NCBI GenBank assembly: GCA_002007465.1
Contig: LNAC01000338.1
Location: 860,233-924,232 of the forward strand
Length of the DNA stretch: 64,000 bases
Source: Ailurus styani
Taxonomy: Eukaryota; Chordata; Mammalia; Carnivora; Ailuridae
Reading direction: 5' to 3'
In this document: piece after piece, positions 14,704 through 27,572 of the stretch
How positions within the stretch are numbered: position 1 is the first letter of the stretch
How the letters are laid out: the number at the start of each line of letters is the position of its first letter
The notes under the pieces: model-generated
Seen by the model: the letters and a program-made list of their open reading frames with translations, nothing else
Database searches by the model: none
What the model was told of the DNA's origin: nothing
Translations under genes and position numbers: made by a program

Positions 14704-16109
14704 ATGTGGGAGCTGGAAGAGACCCCCGCCAGGGATCTGGACAAGTTCATTGAAAACTGTCTCCTGCCAGACACGAATTTCCGCAGGCAGATCAAGGAAG
14801 CCGTCCACATCATCTCCACCTTCCTGAAGGAGCGGTGTTTCCAAGGAGCCCCCCACCCTGTGCGGGTGTCCAAAGTGGTCAAGGTGAGCCCGAGACTCTC
14901 TGCCTGGGGAAGGGGTGGCTGGTTAGGCAACAGGTCCTGCAGAGACAGAGAGACAGAAAAAGGGTAAGGTCTTTGGGGCTGGTGGTTTCTGACATAGCCA
15001 TACCCCTCCAAAATTAAAAAAAAATCTAACCATAAATTGTTAGAATAGATTCTGGGGTGAAGCCCTACATCTGGAACTTTTAACTAAATGCCCTGGTCGA
15101 AGTTTATGAACCACCATCCTCAGCCACGTCCATTTCAGAGACAGGAAAACTGAGACCCGGCTCTAGAAAATAATTTGCTAATGAACGGCCAGGCTGGGGA
15201 CTCACAATTTCTGCAGAATGACTATGCCTCCGGGGGCTTGTTCTGTTTTGGTTTTTTTTGTTTTGTTTCCTGACACAGTGGCTTCCGGAGCCCCTCTCCA
15301 GCCTACAACAACTGTTACTCCGATGATTTTGTGTGGCTACAAAGTTGTAGGTGTTGCCACCCTTAAAGATTTACTCCACGAAAAACAGAGCCGGGCATTG
15401 CTGAAAGGGGGTCCGGCACCAGCTCGGCTTTTCAACTTCCCTGATGAACGAGCATTCTCTTTTCTCACTGAAGTATAATTAATGTACCGTGGGATATTAG
15501 GTCCAGGCCCACAATGTATGGATTGGACAATTCTGTACGATACTCAGTGCTTGTCACAATAAATGTCGTCACCACCTGTCCCCACATGGCGTTTTTAGAG
15601 TCATTGACTATGTTCCCTATGCTGTACTGTTCATCTCTGGGACTTATCGTATAACTGGAAGTTTGAAACTTCTTTTTTTTTTTTTAAAGATTTTATTTAT
15701 TTATATGACAGAGAGAGAGAGATTACAGGTAGGCAGAGAGGCAGGCAAAGAGAGAGGAGGAAGCAGGCTCCCTGCTGAGCAGAGAGCCCGATGTGGGCCT
15801 CAATCCCAGGACCCTCAGATCATGACCTGAGCCGAAGGCAGAGGCTTTAACCCACTGAGCCACCCAGAACCCGTCCCCCCGAACCCACCTCCCCTCTGGC
15901 AGCCACCCGTTTTTTCTCTGTATTTCAGTCTCGTGTTTAAGTTTTTGGATTCCACACATGAGTGAAATCGTATGGCATTTGTCTTTCTCTGCCTGACTTA
16001 TTTCACTCAGCATTATACCTTCTAGATCCAGCTGCATTGTTGTGAATGGCGAGGTGTCCTTATGGCTGAAGACTATTCCAGTGTGTGTGTGGTGTGTGTG
16101 TGTGTGGGT

Positions 16110-16144
<35 letters not shown>

Positions 16145-19100
16145 ACGCACCACACCTTCTTTATCCATTCATCTATGGATGGACACTCAGGCTGCGTCCC
16201 TATCGTGGCTGTTATAAATAATGCTGCAATAAACATAGCACCGTGTGTATCTTCTCAAATTAGCGTTTTCATTTTCTTTGGGTAAATACCCAATAGTGGG
16301 ATTACTGGATCATAAGGCAGCTCTGTTTTTAATTTTGTGAGGAAAGTTCACAGGGTCTTCCGCAGTGACAGCACCAGTCTCCATTCCGCCCACAGGGTAC
16401 GAGGGCTCCCTTTTCCACCATCCACCATAGGGACCTGCCCTTTCTGTGGTATCATGGGCTGGTTAAGGGTATAAGTTTTGAAAGCAGATAGCACCTGAGC
16501 ACTTTGTGGCCACACCTATAACGTGGGGGCTGATGACAGGAAGTACGGGGGTCACAGAGTCCTGTGAGCATCGTGGGAGCTAAGACTGCCGATACCATCA
16601 GCACAGAGGCTAAGGCTCAAAAATGTTACTGATTGTCCTCATCATTTTATATAGGAAGGCTCTCCTCAATCACGGTTAGTTCTCATTCTCCTCATCTCTT
16701 TTAGGGTGGCTCTTCAGGCAAGGGCACATCGCTCAGAGGCCGATCAGATGCCGACCTTGTGGTCTTTCTTACCAACCTGAGGAGTTTTCAGGAACAGCTT
16801 GACAAACGAGGACAGTTCATCAGGGAAATCAGGAGGCAGCTGGAAGCCTGTCAGAGAGAACAAACCTTTGAAGTGCGGTTTGAGGTTGGGAGTCCGCAGT
16901 GGGAGAAGCCCCGAGCCCTCAGCTTTGTGCTCACGCACCACCGCCTGCAAGAAGGAGTGGAGTTTGATATACTGCCTGCCTTTGACGTCCTGGGTAAGCG
17001 TGCACACACACGCACACACGCACACACACATGGGCTTTCCGCCCTTGTCCTGCCTCAAGGCTTCTTTCTCTTTTCATATTTCTGAGCACAAATTTCCCAC
17101 AGTTGGAGAGTCTGACCATGTCGGACATCCCACAAGTGTGGAGAAGATCTTAGAATGAATGAGGTCATAACCGGCCACAGGGGCGACATGAAATGGCAAA
17201 CTGGCACAATTCGGGGCCAAGACATTCCTCAGGGAATTTCTATCGGGCTGGCTCCTTCTACTTGGGGCTTCTCTTGCTGAAAATGAGGCAGCATAGACCC
17301 GGCATAGAGTCAATACGTTAATTGCATCTTTTACCCAAACACGAGGAGACCTCGCTAAACTTACACTGAGAGTTGGAATCTCTAGATAATCTGCAGAACA
17401 TTTGGGCAGGAAGCGTCACCTCTCAGAGGCACGATTCTCCCTGTAGGAAAACTGCTTAAACCAGGCCAGCTAGGTCATGCACCTGCTTTAAGCAGTAACG
17501 GTCATCTGCCTTAAGCTCTTGCACAGGGCGTGGCACATGGGAGGTGTTCAAAAATGTGAGTTCCCCAACTGTGCACCAAGGCACCCCGGGGTGCCACAGT
17601 GAAGTAACTCACAGGGGCGCATGGAATAGTTTAGATTTTAAATTTTGGAGGGAAACACCATGACAGCTGTCAGATACCACAGAAACTACTACTGGTCCAT
17701 TGTACTCAACTACGTACATGGAACTGGGGTGGGTTTTATTGTTGTTGTTTGGGTTTTTTTGTTGCTGTTGGTTGGTTGGTTTTTGGGTTTTTTTTGCTTT
17801 TGTTTTTGGTTTTTGTTTTGTTTTGTTGTTTTGTTTTGTTTTGTTTTTGGCATAGGGGACCCGTGAGAATAATACCGAAACTCTAGAAGCACCTGGAAAT
17901 GAGAACGTTTGGGAAATCTTTCCTTGTTGCCATGTCTGGTGTTGGGTGCTGGCATTTCATTGGCTACAAAAAATAAGAGGGGTAGAGAAAAGGGGAGGAA
18001 GGACATGCCAGGAGGAGGAAACGGCACAAGAAAAGGCCTGGAGAAGAGAGAAGATCAGGATGTGTCGGGGGAACAGCAAGACGCTGAGGGTGAACAGAGA
18101 TGGAGGGCAAGGGTGGGGGGCCAGGAGGGAGTGAGCTGATCCTGCAGAAGTCTGCACCCTTGGCCGTGGATTTCTCCTGAACACAATGGGTAGCCATGGA
18201 AGGGTTTCAAGCAGGGTCAGATCTCTGATGATGGCCCAGCTGTAGTGTGGAAAGTAGCTGGGAAGGGAGGGAAGACCAGAGGACAGAGATAGCCGACCAA
18301 CAATGATAAGCACAGATTCTCCATGGGGCACCTGCTGTGAACCAGGCACTGCTCTCTGGCCATGCATGAGCCCAACAGGAAGCAATAAGCCCAGAAACAG
18401 GATAAATGGAATGATTCCTGCTGTGACAAAAAACTAAGAGGATTGACACAATGGAGAGCAACAGAGGGTGAAGGGCTTTTTCAGACAGAGTGATGATGGA
18501 GGGTCCCCTAAGGAGGTGACGTCTGAGCTGAGGCCCAAGGGATGAGAAGGAGCCCTCCGGGGGAAGATCTGGGGGGTTCCAGGATGAGGAAACGGCAAGT
18601 GCAAAGGCCCTGAGGCAGGAATGAGCTTGGCGAATTTGAAGACGAGATGAAAGGCCACGTGGTGTCCATGGCAAGGGAGCAAGGTAGGAGGCGAGATGGA
18701 AGCAGTGGCAGGAGATGGATCACATCCAATTTCATAGGCCATTGCGGGGATGCTGGGCTTCGTTCCAGATGTTGTAGGGAGTAAGAAGCCACGCGGCCAG
18801 GTTTTGAAAGGCCTCTCTGGGAGCTGGGTCGAGAATGGGCTGTGGGGGAACCAGTGAGGAGGCTGCTGCCCGGTGGGAGAGAGGGGTGATAGCCGCCTGG
18901 ACAGGGGTGATGGCAGGAGAGCTGGGAGAGGGAAGGCTGGGGACCGACTCCAGGCCCCTGGCTCTGGGCCTCCTGCCCCTTCTGCCGCGCCCCATAGCCA
19001 GCAAGCTTGTCGCCCCAGAACAACTGAAGGGACCTCAGAGAAGTGCTGATATCTTCAAGGAACAGATTTGTCCCTAACAGGTCAGTGGACCAATAACGGC

Positions 19101-22100
19101 CAACCTAACCCTCAAGTCTACATCAGGCTAATCCAAGAGTGTCAGGGCCTGAGGAGAGAGGGGGAGTTCTCCACCTGCTTCACGGAGCTGCAGCGAGACT
19201 TCCTGCGACAGCGTCCCACCAAGGTGAAGAGCCTCATCCGCTTGGTCAAGCACTGGTACCAAAAGGTGTGTCCCTCCTGCCTGGGGAGCAGAGGGGGAGG
19301 AGGCAGCAGAGGGAGGGGGAGNNNNNNNNNNNNNNNNNNNNNNNNNNNNNNNNNNNNNNNNNNNNNNNNNNNNNNNNNAAGGATGAGAGGGCAGGAGGAG
19401 GAGAGGAGAGAGGGCAGAGGGGGGGATGTGTGGGGAAGGAGGGAAGGAGGAGATGGGGGTGTGGAGGGGAGGGGGGATAAGAAACGGGAGATGCAGGCCT
19501 TGGGACGGGTGCCCGTGGACCCAGAGTGCCTCCTTCCTCCCAGTCCTTCCCATCTCAGGAAACGACACCCCCATGCTTCCAGCCACTGTGACCTAAACCA
19601 CGGGTCTCCCTGTTCTGCGTCACACCCGCACTTCTGTCCCACTGGTCAGCACAAAATGTTGGTCCTGTACTTGAAATATAGCCCATTGTCACCCCCTCTG
19701 TCCCTCTCCCCCTGGTCCCAGTCCTCTCGTGAGGCTCCCGGGATCTCCCCTCCACCTCTCCGAACCCCCGCTCCCTGCCCTCCCAGCCCCGTGTCCTCCT
19801 TGTAGTTCCTCCGGGAGGGAGACCCTGCTCCAGCCCGAGGGATAGTCTGTCTCCCCGCTAAAAATGTGCACGAAGGAAGGGATTTGTGGGTTTTATTCGC
19901 TGCTGTATCTCTAGAACCTAGACCAAAGCCTGGCATGTAATACGTGCTCAGTAAGTAAGTGTTGAATAAATTCATGAATGCTATAACCACGCATGCGCCC
20001 CCCCCCCACACACACACGCACACGCACACTCCTGTGCACCTCCTGGCTGTCGAATCTTGAACTATCCACTTCGCCTCCCTCTGCTTCTTGTTTTTGTGTT
20101 TGCAAAGAGTAACACGACATAGCACGGTAAACACAGAACGTGGCGCCTGGCCACGTGGTCCTCATCAGTGGTTTCTTGGAGCCACCGTGGGAGCACACGA
20201 AAGAAAAGTTCACACGTAATGTGTGCTTTGCTGGTGCGAGGGCTCATCACAGGTCCTCTTTTGTGGGTGTGATATGCATTTCTGTCCATTATCCAATAGC
20301 CTGTATCTTATTAGTCTTTGTGGTGAGTCTGTGCGCTGAGTAAGGGTCGGTGTTATTCTCAAACCTGTATTGCAGAAAGACAATAAGAGTCAGATGGCTC
20401 TTTCAGCTAATAAGTAGCAGAACGAAAATTTGAATTTGGGCCTCCTGACTTAAGACTTTGCCTAATATATCATAGACATTTTATAATATACATGTATGTT
20501 TTGGGATGAATAAATGAGTGGAAGAAAATAATTAAGGATAGGCCTTCCTACTTTAAAAATAATCTTCAAGGGACGCCTGGGTGGCTCAGTCGGTTAAGCG
20601 TCTGCCTTCGGTTCGGGTCCTGATTGCAGGGTCCTGGGATGGAGCCCCGCATCAGGCTCCCTGATGAGCGGGAAATCTGCTTCTCTCCCTCTCCTTCTGC
20701 CTCTCTCGCCTGCTCCTGCCCTCTCTCTCTCTCTCTTATCTCTCCTTCTCTCTCAAATAAATAAATCAATAAAATCTTAAAAAATAAAAACTTTAAGGCA
20801 AAGCAAGACAGTCCTTTATTTGCTAGACATCTTAGTTTGCTGTTCAAGGGAATTTGATTATGGAACCTGAGCATCTTAGAACTTACAAAAGTGGTTCTTG
20901 ACAAGTGTAACACTGCCCCCAAGGATACTGAAAATTCACGAGGACGTTCTGGGCAACCATGGTGGTAGGGGGGCAAGGATGCTACTGACAATTAGTGGAA
21001 AGAAGCCAGGAATATTAGTTGTTTGACAATGAGCAAGATAGTCCCACACAACAAGGAATTATCTCTCCTTCCCTCCCTCTGCTCCCTCCCTGCCCCTCCT
21101 CCCTCCCCCTCTCCCTCTCTCTCCTTTTCTGTAAAACAATACGGGAGTCCCACCGTAATTTAACTCCACTCACCACCACAGTCACCACCTGCAACTTACA
21201 TGCCGCTTTGTTGTGTGTTTCAAGTCTCTGTATTTTCAAGTACCTCAAAGCATCACTATCATTTTCCATACCTAGAGCTCATTTCATCTGTCCGTGTACG
21301 TTCTTCACTGTCAGCTCTTTCCTACATCTCTAACCTTCCTCCTGGGATCATGTTCCTTCTTCCTGAAGTGTGTCCTGGAATGTTTGTTTTTTTGTTTGTT
21401 TGTTTGTTTGTTTTTCTGATGGTCTTCTGATAATGAGGTCTTAGTTTTTGTTGGCTTGAAAATGTCTTGATTTTACCTTCATTGTCAATTGATACTTTTG
21501 CTGGGTTGGCAGCCGTTTCAGGACACGGAAATTTATCACTCCATCTTCCGGGGTCACTAGTGAGAAGTCTCTCACTGTGGCACAGTCTAACTGTGGCTTC
21601 TTTGTAGGTAATCTGTCTTATTCCTCTGGCTGCGTTTATATTTTTCTCTTTGTCTTTGATTTTGTTTCATTTCTATCTGAGGTGTGTGGTTTTTTTTAAG
21701 ATTTTATTTATTTATTTGACAGATAGAGAGAGCCAGAGAGCACCAGTGGGGTGCAGGGATGGCAGAGGGAGAAGGAGAAGCAGGCTTCCCATGAGCAGGG
21801 AGCCCGACACTGGGCTTAATCCCAGGACCCTGGGACCACGACCCAAGCCGTAGGCAGATGCTCAACCAACTGAGCCTCCCAGATGCCCCTGTCTGAAGTG
21901 TCTTAATGATGATTCCTTGTTCTCTTATCCTGCTTGGAGTTCACGGGGTCCTTCACTGGGATTCCTGAATCTGTGAATGGATATCTTTCATCAGTTTTGG
22001 AAACTCTCAGCCATTCTCCTAAAACACTGTCTTCCTCTCTCTTCCTTGCCTCCTGGAACGCCAATTAAATATGTGTTAGACCTCACTCTATCTACCATTA

Positions 22101-25100
22101 TCTTTACACCCTTTCCCACATTTTCCATCTTTCTGCCTCTCCATGCTTTATTCTGAATTGTTTATTCTAACATACTCTCAGTTCACTAATTTCCCCCTTA
22201 ACTGTGTCTAATTTGCAGCTGAGTTATTAATTACAGTTATTGTAAATTTTTGTTCAACAATTTCTATTTTATTCTTTTTCAGATATGATAAGTTACTTCT
22301 TGTGGCTTCTAATTTCCTATAGTTCAAGCTCTTCTTTTATTTCTACAAACAGAATGTTTTTATTTATTTTAAGGTCTCTATCTGATCCTTCAGTATTTAA
22401 AGTTTTGTGGACTTACTACTATTTTCACTTTTTTTTTCCTGGTTATTACTTTTGGTGTCTCATTTCCTTGTGTGCCCGGTTATTTATGTGCTGGTCATGG
22501 TACTTGAAAATTACTTGTGCAATCATTTGGGGCTTTGGGTTTCATATCTTACTCCAAAGGGAATTTTGTTTGGCTCAGGAATACTACAAGTTCTTCTTCT
22601 CAGTTAATTTTCACAGTATCCTTATGAGGTTGGTGCTGTTATGACCATTCACCTGGCAGGTGAGAAAAATGAGGCTACAAGAGTCTAAGTCATCTCCCGG
22701 AACTGGACCCTGATGGAGCCAGGACTCAAACCCACATCCCTCAGAATCCAGAGCCCAAGCTCTTACCCCAGGAGCCAGTAAACTTTTTTCCATAATGCCC
22801 TAGGTAGTAAGTATTTTAGATCTTGTGGGCCACATGGTGTCTGTCACAACTACTCAACTCTGTAGTATGAAAGCAGCCGTAGACGCCACGGGGATGAATG
22901 GGCATGGCTTTGCTGCACAGAAATGTGATTTGCAAAAGCAGAGGGCAGGCTGCATTTGGCCTTCGGGAAGCGTGCTTTCCGCCCCAGCTGGACAGGTGCA
23001 CGTCTCTGATTCCTTTTTTCCTCCTCTCAGTGTAAGAAGCAGCTTGGGAAGCCAGTGCCGCAGCAATATGCCTTGGAGCTCCTGACAGTCTACGCCTGGG
23101 AGCAAGGCAGCAGGCAAACAGAGTTCAGCACGGCTCAGGGATTTCAGACCGTCTTGAAATTAGTCCTGAACTACAGGCAGCTTTGCATCTACTGGACAAA
23201 GTATTACAACTTTGAAAACCCGGTTATTAGACAATACCTGGAGAGGCAGCTTGCAAAACCCAGGTACTCCGTCTCTACATGGGTTAGCTCCCCACGTGAA
23301 TGAAGCCCTGGGTGCAGCTGTGGGACCCTGGCAAGGAGGGCTGGCTCCTTGTTTGCTGGTCCTCTTCCATGGCCGGCCGTTGTGCCGAGCCTTTCCCTGC
23401 TGCCACCTGATTGAAACCGCAGCTCCCAACCCTGGGAGGCAGGCCCTCCGTAGTTACTGTGCACATGGGTAAACTGAGGTTCTGAGGGGGAAGGAACTAC
23501 CCTTAACAGAAAATGAGTGGAAGAGCCGGAATTTGAACTAAAATAACAACAGCTAGAGCAATGATCCTAATTGCTGCCAGGGATTAAGAGCTTGCTGTAA
23601 GACTAATGCCCCAGGGAACAGCGCCCCGCTCCTGCCCTGAGTCCCAGGCCGTTTTGCCCTGGCGGGAGCATCTGAACCCCCCCAGACGCAGCCCTGGTTC
23701 CTCACCCGTCCCTTTCTCACTGTTACTCTGCAGGCCGGTGATTCTAGACCCAGCTGACCCGACTGGAAACGTGGCTGGTGGAGACTCGCTCGGCTGGCAG
23801 CGGCTGGCAGAGAAGGCCAGGGCCTGGCTGAGTTACCCATGCTTCAAGAAAGGGGATGGGTCTCCAGTGGGCTCCTGGAATGTGCCGGTGAGAACTCCTG
23901 CGTCCTCCCTGTCATCATTCTCTCATCCCCTCTATACAGCATGGGGCGTGTAAGACTAATGCACTCTAACATACTAGTATAGTAAACAGTTACACTCATT
24001 ATCTGGTGTGTACTGACCTCTTATTACGTTCCAAGCCCTGTGCGGGCCATTTCACATGTTTTGTCTCGTCTCCAACCTCCCATCATGTCCTTTGAGATAG
24101 GCGTGTCCTGCGCTAACCATGTCACAGGTGAGGAAGCAGGCTCAGGGCCGTCAAGGGACCTCCATTCTCTCCAAAGAAATTGCTCCCTGCTAGAAGTCAC
24201 ATACCCGTAGAGTCTCAGGCTATGCTCCATAGTTTCAGTCATCTTGGCCCCATTCAAAGGGCTCCTGGGATTTGCATATCCCTTGTCCAGACTTCATTCT
24301 TCAGTTAACGTGACCCTGACCAGAGGCACCTCTTACTGACAGCCCAGTGGGCTCATTCCTCTATGAATAAGAATAAATCATAACAGCCACCATTTACTGA
24401 ATGTTTGCTTTGGGCTCAGGTTCCGTCCTAAATGCTCCCTTATTTCATTAAATCATCATGATACCCTTTGAGGTGTGTGTGCTACTCCCAATCTTACATA
24501 CGAGGAAAGAAGGCTCGGAGTGGGCGCCTGGGTGGCTCAGTGGGTTAAAGCCGCTGCCTTCGGCTCAGGTCATGATCCCAGGGTCCTGGGATCGAGGCCC
24601 ACATCGGGCTCTCTGCTCAGCGGGGAGCCTGCTTCCTCCTCTCTCCTCTCTCTCTGCCTGCCTCTCTGCCTACTTGTAATCTCTCTCTCTGTGTCAAATG
24701 AATAAATAAAATCTTTAAAAAAAAAAAAAAGAAGGCTCGGAGAGGTGAAGTCACCTGCTCAAGGACATTTACTTAGGGAGTCCTAGAGCTAGGATCCGAA
24801 GCGGACTCCAAAAGCCAGTGCTCAGCCCCAGCCCGTGCTCCGCCCTCCCTGTGTGGGCCCCAGGGAGAAGTCCAGCCAGAGTGGAACCCTGTGACAGTCT
24901 TATCCCGCCCCTCTGGAACACCACTGACCTTCAGATTTGCCCTGCCCCCGTCTGGGGTGGTCAGATCCATCGCTGAATGTGGGTAAGTCAGGAAGGGGCA
25001 TAGCCTTGAACGTGGGGTTCTCTGTCGTTGAGGCAAGCCTCAAGGGGCTGACTGCTGGCATCTGTCTGCTGACCCCCTCCCCAGCAGCTGAGACTTCTTT

Positions 25101-25384
25101 GTCCTTCCCCAAGGGGGACCCAGGGGGCCTGTCCCACAGTATCCACCCTAAATGCTCCCAGAGACGCGGTGCCCAGGTGGAAGAATCCGTTCTCCCAGGT
25201 GATCAGTGCTTTATGCTTTCAGCTTGCAGAGGACATGGAGTACAGAGGGATGACCTGTGAACACGTGATGTATCAATCCGAGGGTTATGGATGGCACCAG
25301 GGAGCCCCTGGGAGGAGCCTCAGCACAGGCATGACGTCATCCAGTGTCCCGAAGGAAGATGGGTGGGTGTGCGCCATCCTCTGA
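14704..25384 (+). CDS. OAS1: 2'-5'-oligoadenylate synthetase 1, complete, p46-type
   Basis: Interferon-induced sensor of double-stranded RNA that polymerises ATP into 2'-5' oligoadenylates to activate RNase L. Coding exons: 14704-14883, 16705-16993, 19081-19265, 23031-23263, 23734-23887 and 25223-25384. All junctions are AG/GT and phases join, giving 400 codons plus stop, equal to human p46. Landmarks are the P-loop GGSSGKGT at 61-68, catalytic Asp75 and Asp77 in RGRSDADL, Asp148 in [18 protein letters not shown] in exon 3, [14 protein letters not shown] in exon 4, [11 protein letters not shown] and the CFK motif near 332-334 in exon 5. The protein ends in the CaaX box CAIL, predicting prenylation. 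The start was chosen because [13 protein letters not shown] follows at the family position and the ISRE lies 95 bases upstream. Intron 3 contains an N gap; no coding base is lost. Confidence 0.96.
15671..15873 (-). mobile_element. Can-SINE, antisense, in OAS1 intron 1
   Basis: Starts with a T run and AAAGATTTTATTTATTTATA and ends with 'cactgagccacccagaaccc'. It is nested within the antisense L1 remnant. Confidence 0.93.
16080..16143. repeat. (TG)n microsatellite, imperfect
   Basis: TG repeats with GG interruptions, inside the antisense L1 remnant of OAS1 intron 1. Confidence 0.93.
17715..17850. repeat. T/G-rich low-complexity tract
   Basis: Runs of GTT and TTTTG in OAS1 intron 2. The apparent leucine/phenylalanine-rich open frame over it is a composition artefact. 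Confidence 0.9.
18110..18860. repeat. Probable L2-type repeat remnants in OAS1 intron 2
   Basis: Phrases such as 'gggtagccatggaagggttt' and 'aaggccctgaggcaggaatg' recur in mammalian L2-derived sequence as I know it. Nothing coding is seen. Confidence 0.45.
19322..19378. other. Assembly gap (57 N) in OAS1 intron 3
   Basis: Unknown bases within purine-rich low-complexity sequence, about 57 bases after the exon 3 donor. Confidence 0.99.
20572..20792 (+). mobile_element. Can-SINE in OAS1 intron 3
   Basis: Head GGGACGCCTGGGTGGCTCAG with 'tcggttaagcgtctgccttc' and a tail AAATAAATAAATCAATAAAATC. Confidence 0.95.
21340..22620 (-). repeat. Old LINE-derived sequence in OAS1 intron 3
   Basis: AT-rich text such as 'tcatcagttttggaaactct' and 'cagctgagttattaattaca' matches a common mammalian L1-type antisense segment from memory. 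A Can-SINE interrupts it at 21691-21888. It has no intact frame. Confidence 0.5.
21691..21888 (-). mobile_element. Can-SINE, antisense, in OAS1 intron 3
   Basis: TTTTTTTTAAGATTTTATTT at the left, 'gagcctcccagatgcccc' at the right. The flanks 'atctgaggtgtg' and 'tgtctgaagtgtc' look like a diverged target-site duplication. Confidence 0.93.
24521..24729 (+). mobile_element. Can-SINE in OAS1 intron 5
   Basis: Head GGGCGCCTGGGTGGCTCAGTG with 'ggttaaagccgctgccttcg'. The perfect target-site duplication agaaggctcggag is at 24508-24520 and 24730-24742. Confidence 0.97.
25223..25384 (+). CDS. OAS1: OAS1 terminal exon encoding a CaaX-box tail
   Basis: The exon follows an intact acceptor (tttatgctttcag) and enters in frame with LAEDMEY, aligning with LAESNS of the human p46 tail. 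It encodes 53 residues and ends GWVCAIL-stop. The final four residues CAIL form a prenylation site; a terminal leucine favours geranylgeranylation. The middle of the exon is divergent from human, but the ends are conserved. Confidence 0.9.
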   Translation, partial: LAEDMEYRGMTCEHVMYQSEGYGWHQGAPGRSLSTGMTSSSVPKEDGWVCAIL

Positions 25385-25704
25385 ACGCCAGCGCACCTTG
25401 GGGGAAAGGCTCCAGAATCATCCAGGCCTGCCCCCCTCATCTCAGGGGGCGGGGGACATCCCTTGATCCGGGGGGCGGAAGAGTGCGCCGATCCCAACCG
25501 TGAGTTGGGATCAGAATCCAGGTCTCCCGACCTCCCCCCTTCCCCTGTCCTGTGCTCCTTCTCCTCTCATAGGGACGGTTTCCCCGCAGCCTCACCTGCC
25601 CCAGCCTGTTCTCCGGCAATCAATCTCTGGGAGACAACCAGAGAGCCTTAACTTTCTTCTGTGTTCCTGGTGGGCGGCTTCGTGTCCAATGTATCATCAA
25701 TAAC

Positions 25705-25710
25705 AATAAA
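25705..25710 (+). terminator. OAS1: OAS1 polyadenylation signal
   Basis: AATAAA about 320 bases after the OAS1 stop codon, in 'taacaataaagagaatagc'. It is the first canonical hexamer downstream of the stop. Confidence 0.65.
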
Positions 25711-26186
25711 GAGAATAGCAAATACTATGTGTTGGGTGTTTATTAACTGCAAGTCCCATAGCCAAGAGGTACATATATATCTGCGTGTTCTAGGTGTGTA
25801 CATATGAATCGATTCAACTAGAGTATGTATTGAGTACCTGCTGTATTCCAAGCATTGTCCTGGGCGCTGGGAGCCCTGCCTCCTGGTCTTGACATTTGCA
25901 TGCACTGACTTTTAATATTGGATCGTTTTGGATCCTTCTAACTTTCAGAAGGATCTAAGACCGGCACCTTTGATTCATCCTCTGTCTACACTTCTGATTA
26001 TTTGTGGAGGAAAAGTTTCAGAACCGCCCTATCTGGTGCAGTATGCTCGAGTCCCACGTGGCTTCCTGGGCAATGGAAATGCAGCTGGGCCAGTTCCAGA
26101 TGTGCTGGGGGTCCGTGGTCGTCAAACACATGCCTGGTTTCAGAGACTTAGCGTGCACACACCGAAAAGAAGAAGGTCGCATTCTC

Positions 26187-26209
26187 TCTCTTTTTTAAAG
26201 GACTATTTA

Positions 26210-26243
<34 letters not shown>

Positions 26244-26395
26244 CATGAGTGGCCCGGAGGGTGGGTCAGAAAGAGAGGGAGAAGCAGATTCCCCCCTGAG
26301 CAGGGAGCTCGATGTGGGGCTCGATCCCAGGACCCCGGGGTTGCAACCAGAGCCAAAAGCAGACGCTTAACCCATTGAGCCACCCAGGCACCCCA
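26187..26395 (-). mobile_element. Can-SINE, antisense
   Basis: Left part TTTTTTAAAGGACTATTTAT and a long (GA)n, right part 'gagccacccaggcacccc'. 'gtcgcattct' recurs on both sides as a target-site duplication. Confidence 0.94.
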
Positions 26396-26625
26396 AGAAC
26401 GTCGCATTCTTGACAACTGATCATTTTTTATATGATTGTGTGTTGAAGTGACAAAACTTTTTGAGATATTGAGTTAAATCAGAGTGGACTTCTCTGTTTC
26501 TTTTTGCTTTTACTGTGGCTCCTACAAATGTTAAAATTACACCCTGTGGCACACATTTGATTTCTATATGTTCCACAGCTCTGTCCCAGAAGGTGAATCA
26601 CTGCATTAAAGAATATGCTAGGTCG

Positions 26626-26810
26626 GGGTGCCTGGGTGGCTCAGTCGTTAAGCGTCTGCCTTTGGCTCAGGACATGATCCCAGGGTCCTGGGATCGAGCC
26701 CTGCATTGGGCTTCCTACTTGGCGGGAAGCCTGCTTCTCCCTCTCCCACTCCCCCTGCTTGTGTTCCCTCTTTCACTGTGTCTCTCTCTGTCGAATAAAT
26801 AAAATAAAAT
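26626..26810 (+). mobile_element. Can-SINE
   Basis: Head GGGTGCCTGGGTGGCTCAGT. The target-site duplication is aaagaatatgctaggtcg on the left and aaagaatacgctaggtcg on the right, differing by one base. Confidence 0.96.
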
Positions 26811-27572
26811 AAAGAATACGCTAGGTCGACAGACATTGTCACACTGTCTCATTCTTGGTACCAAGAAACAGCATTTCATTTACAAGGCTCCGAAATATAA
26901 AAACTCCAAGACCAAGCATGCTCTTGTCACCTGAGTCGCCGGTCACCTCGAATGGCTGACAAAGTTTTGGGCTTGTCCATCTCCCTAGTCCTCCTTTTAA
27001 GTCTCCAGCATCCCCACGAGATGGGTTTTATTCTTGTTGCCCTAGTCATGCACTGAGGTCAAGGTATTTGCTTGGGGTCACCTGGCAAGCGAGAGACAGA
27101 GCCTGAACTTGAACCCTAGTCCTCGCTCTGAATCTCATGCTCTTGATCACTACCGCATGGTCTTAATGCATCTTCGTTCCCCACTCTGGCGACCCCGAGA
27201 AGGTACTTAGCCGAGGAAGCTCCCAGGAGAGGGGGTCCCAGCTGCTGCACTTCCAAATCCATCCACACGTTGACAGCGAAGTCAGCCCGCACACGCACTC
27301 GGGCTGCTGAGTGAGGCAGGGACACGGAGGCAGCCCCGGTCCTGGGAGACACGGGGTTCCTTTGACAAGTCACAGGGCTAAAGGACCCCTCCATTGCTCT
27401 GGCTGACCTTCTCTAGACTGCAAAGCCAGCTCTTCTAACTTCTTGCCTTGGTTCAGTATCAGACTCAGACTCAATAGATCAGGGTCAACCCGCTTTCCCG
27501 GAGGCTCCCAGCTTCCTCCCCAGTTTCTCTTGCACATTTACTCCTACGCCGGCTTCATGGAGTTACCCAGAC

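Larger units (their letters stand above)
15465..16440 (-). mobile_element. L1 3'-region remnant, antisense, in OAS1 intron 1
   Basis: Contains 'cctgacttatttcactcagc', 'ttatccattcatctatggat' and 'gggtaaatacccaatagtgg', the usual antisense L1 3'-end phrases. A Can-SINE and a TG microsatellite are inserted within it. Confidence 0.85.
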
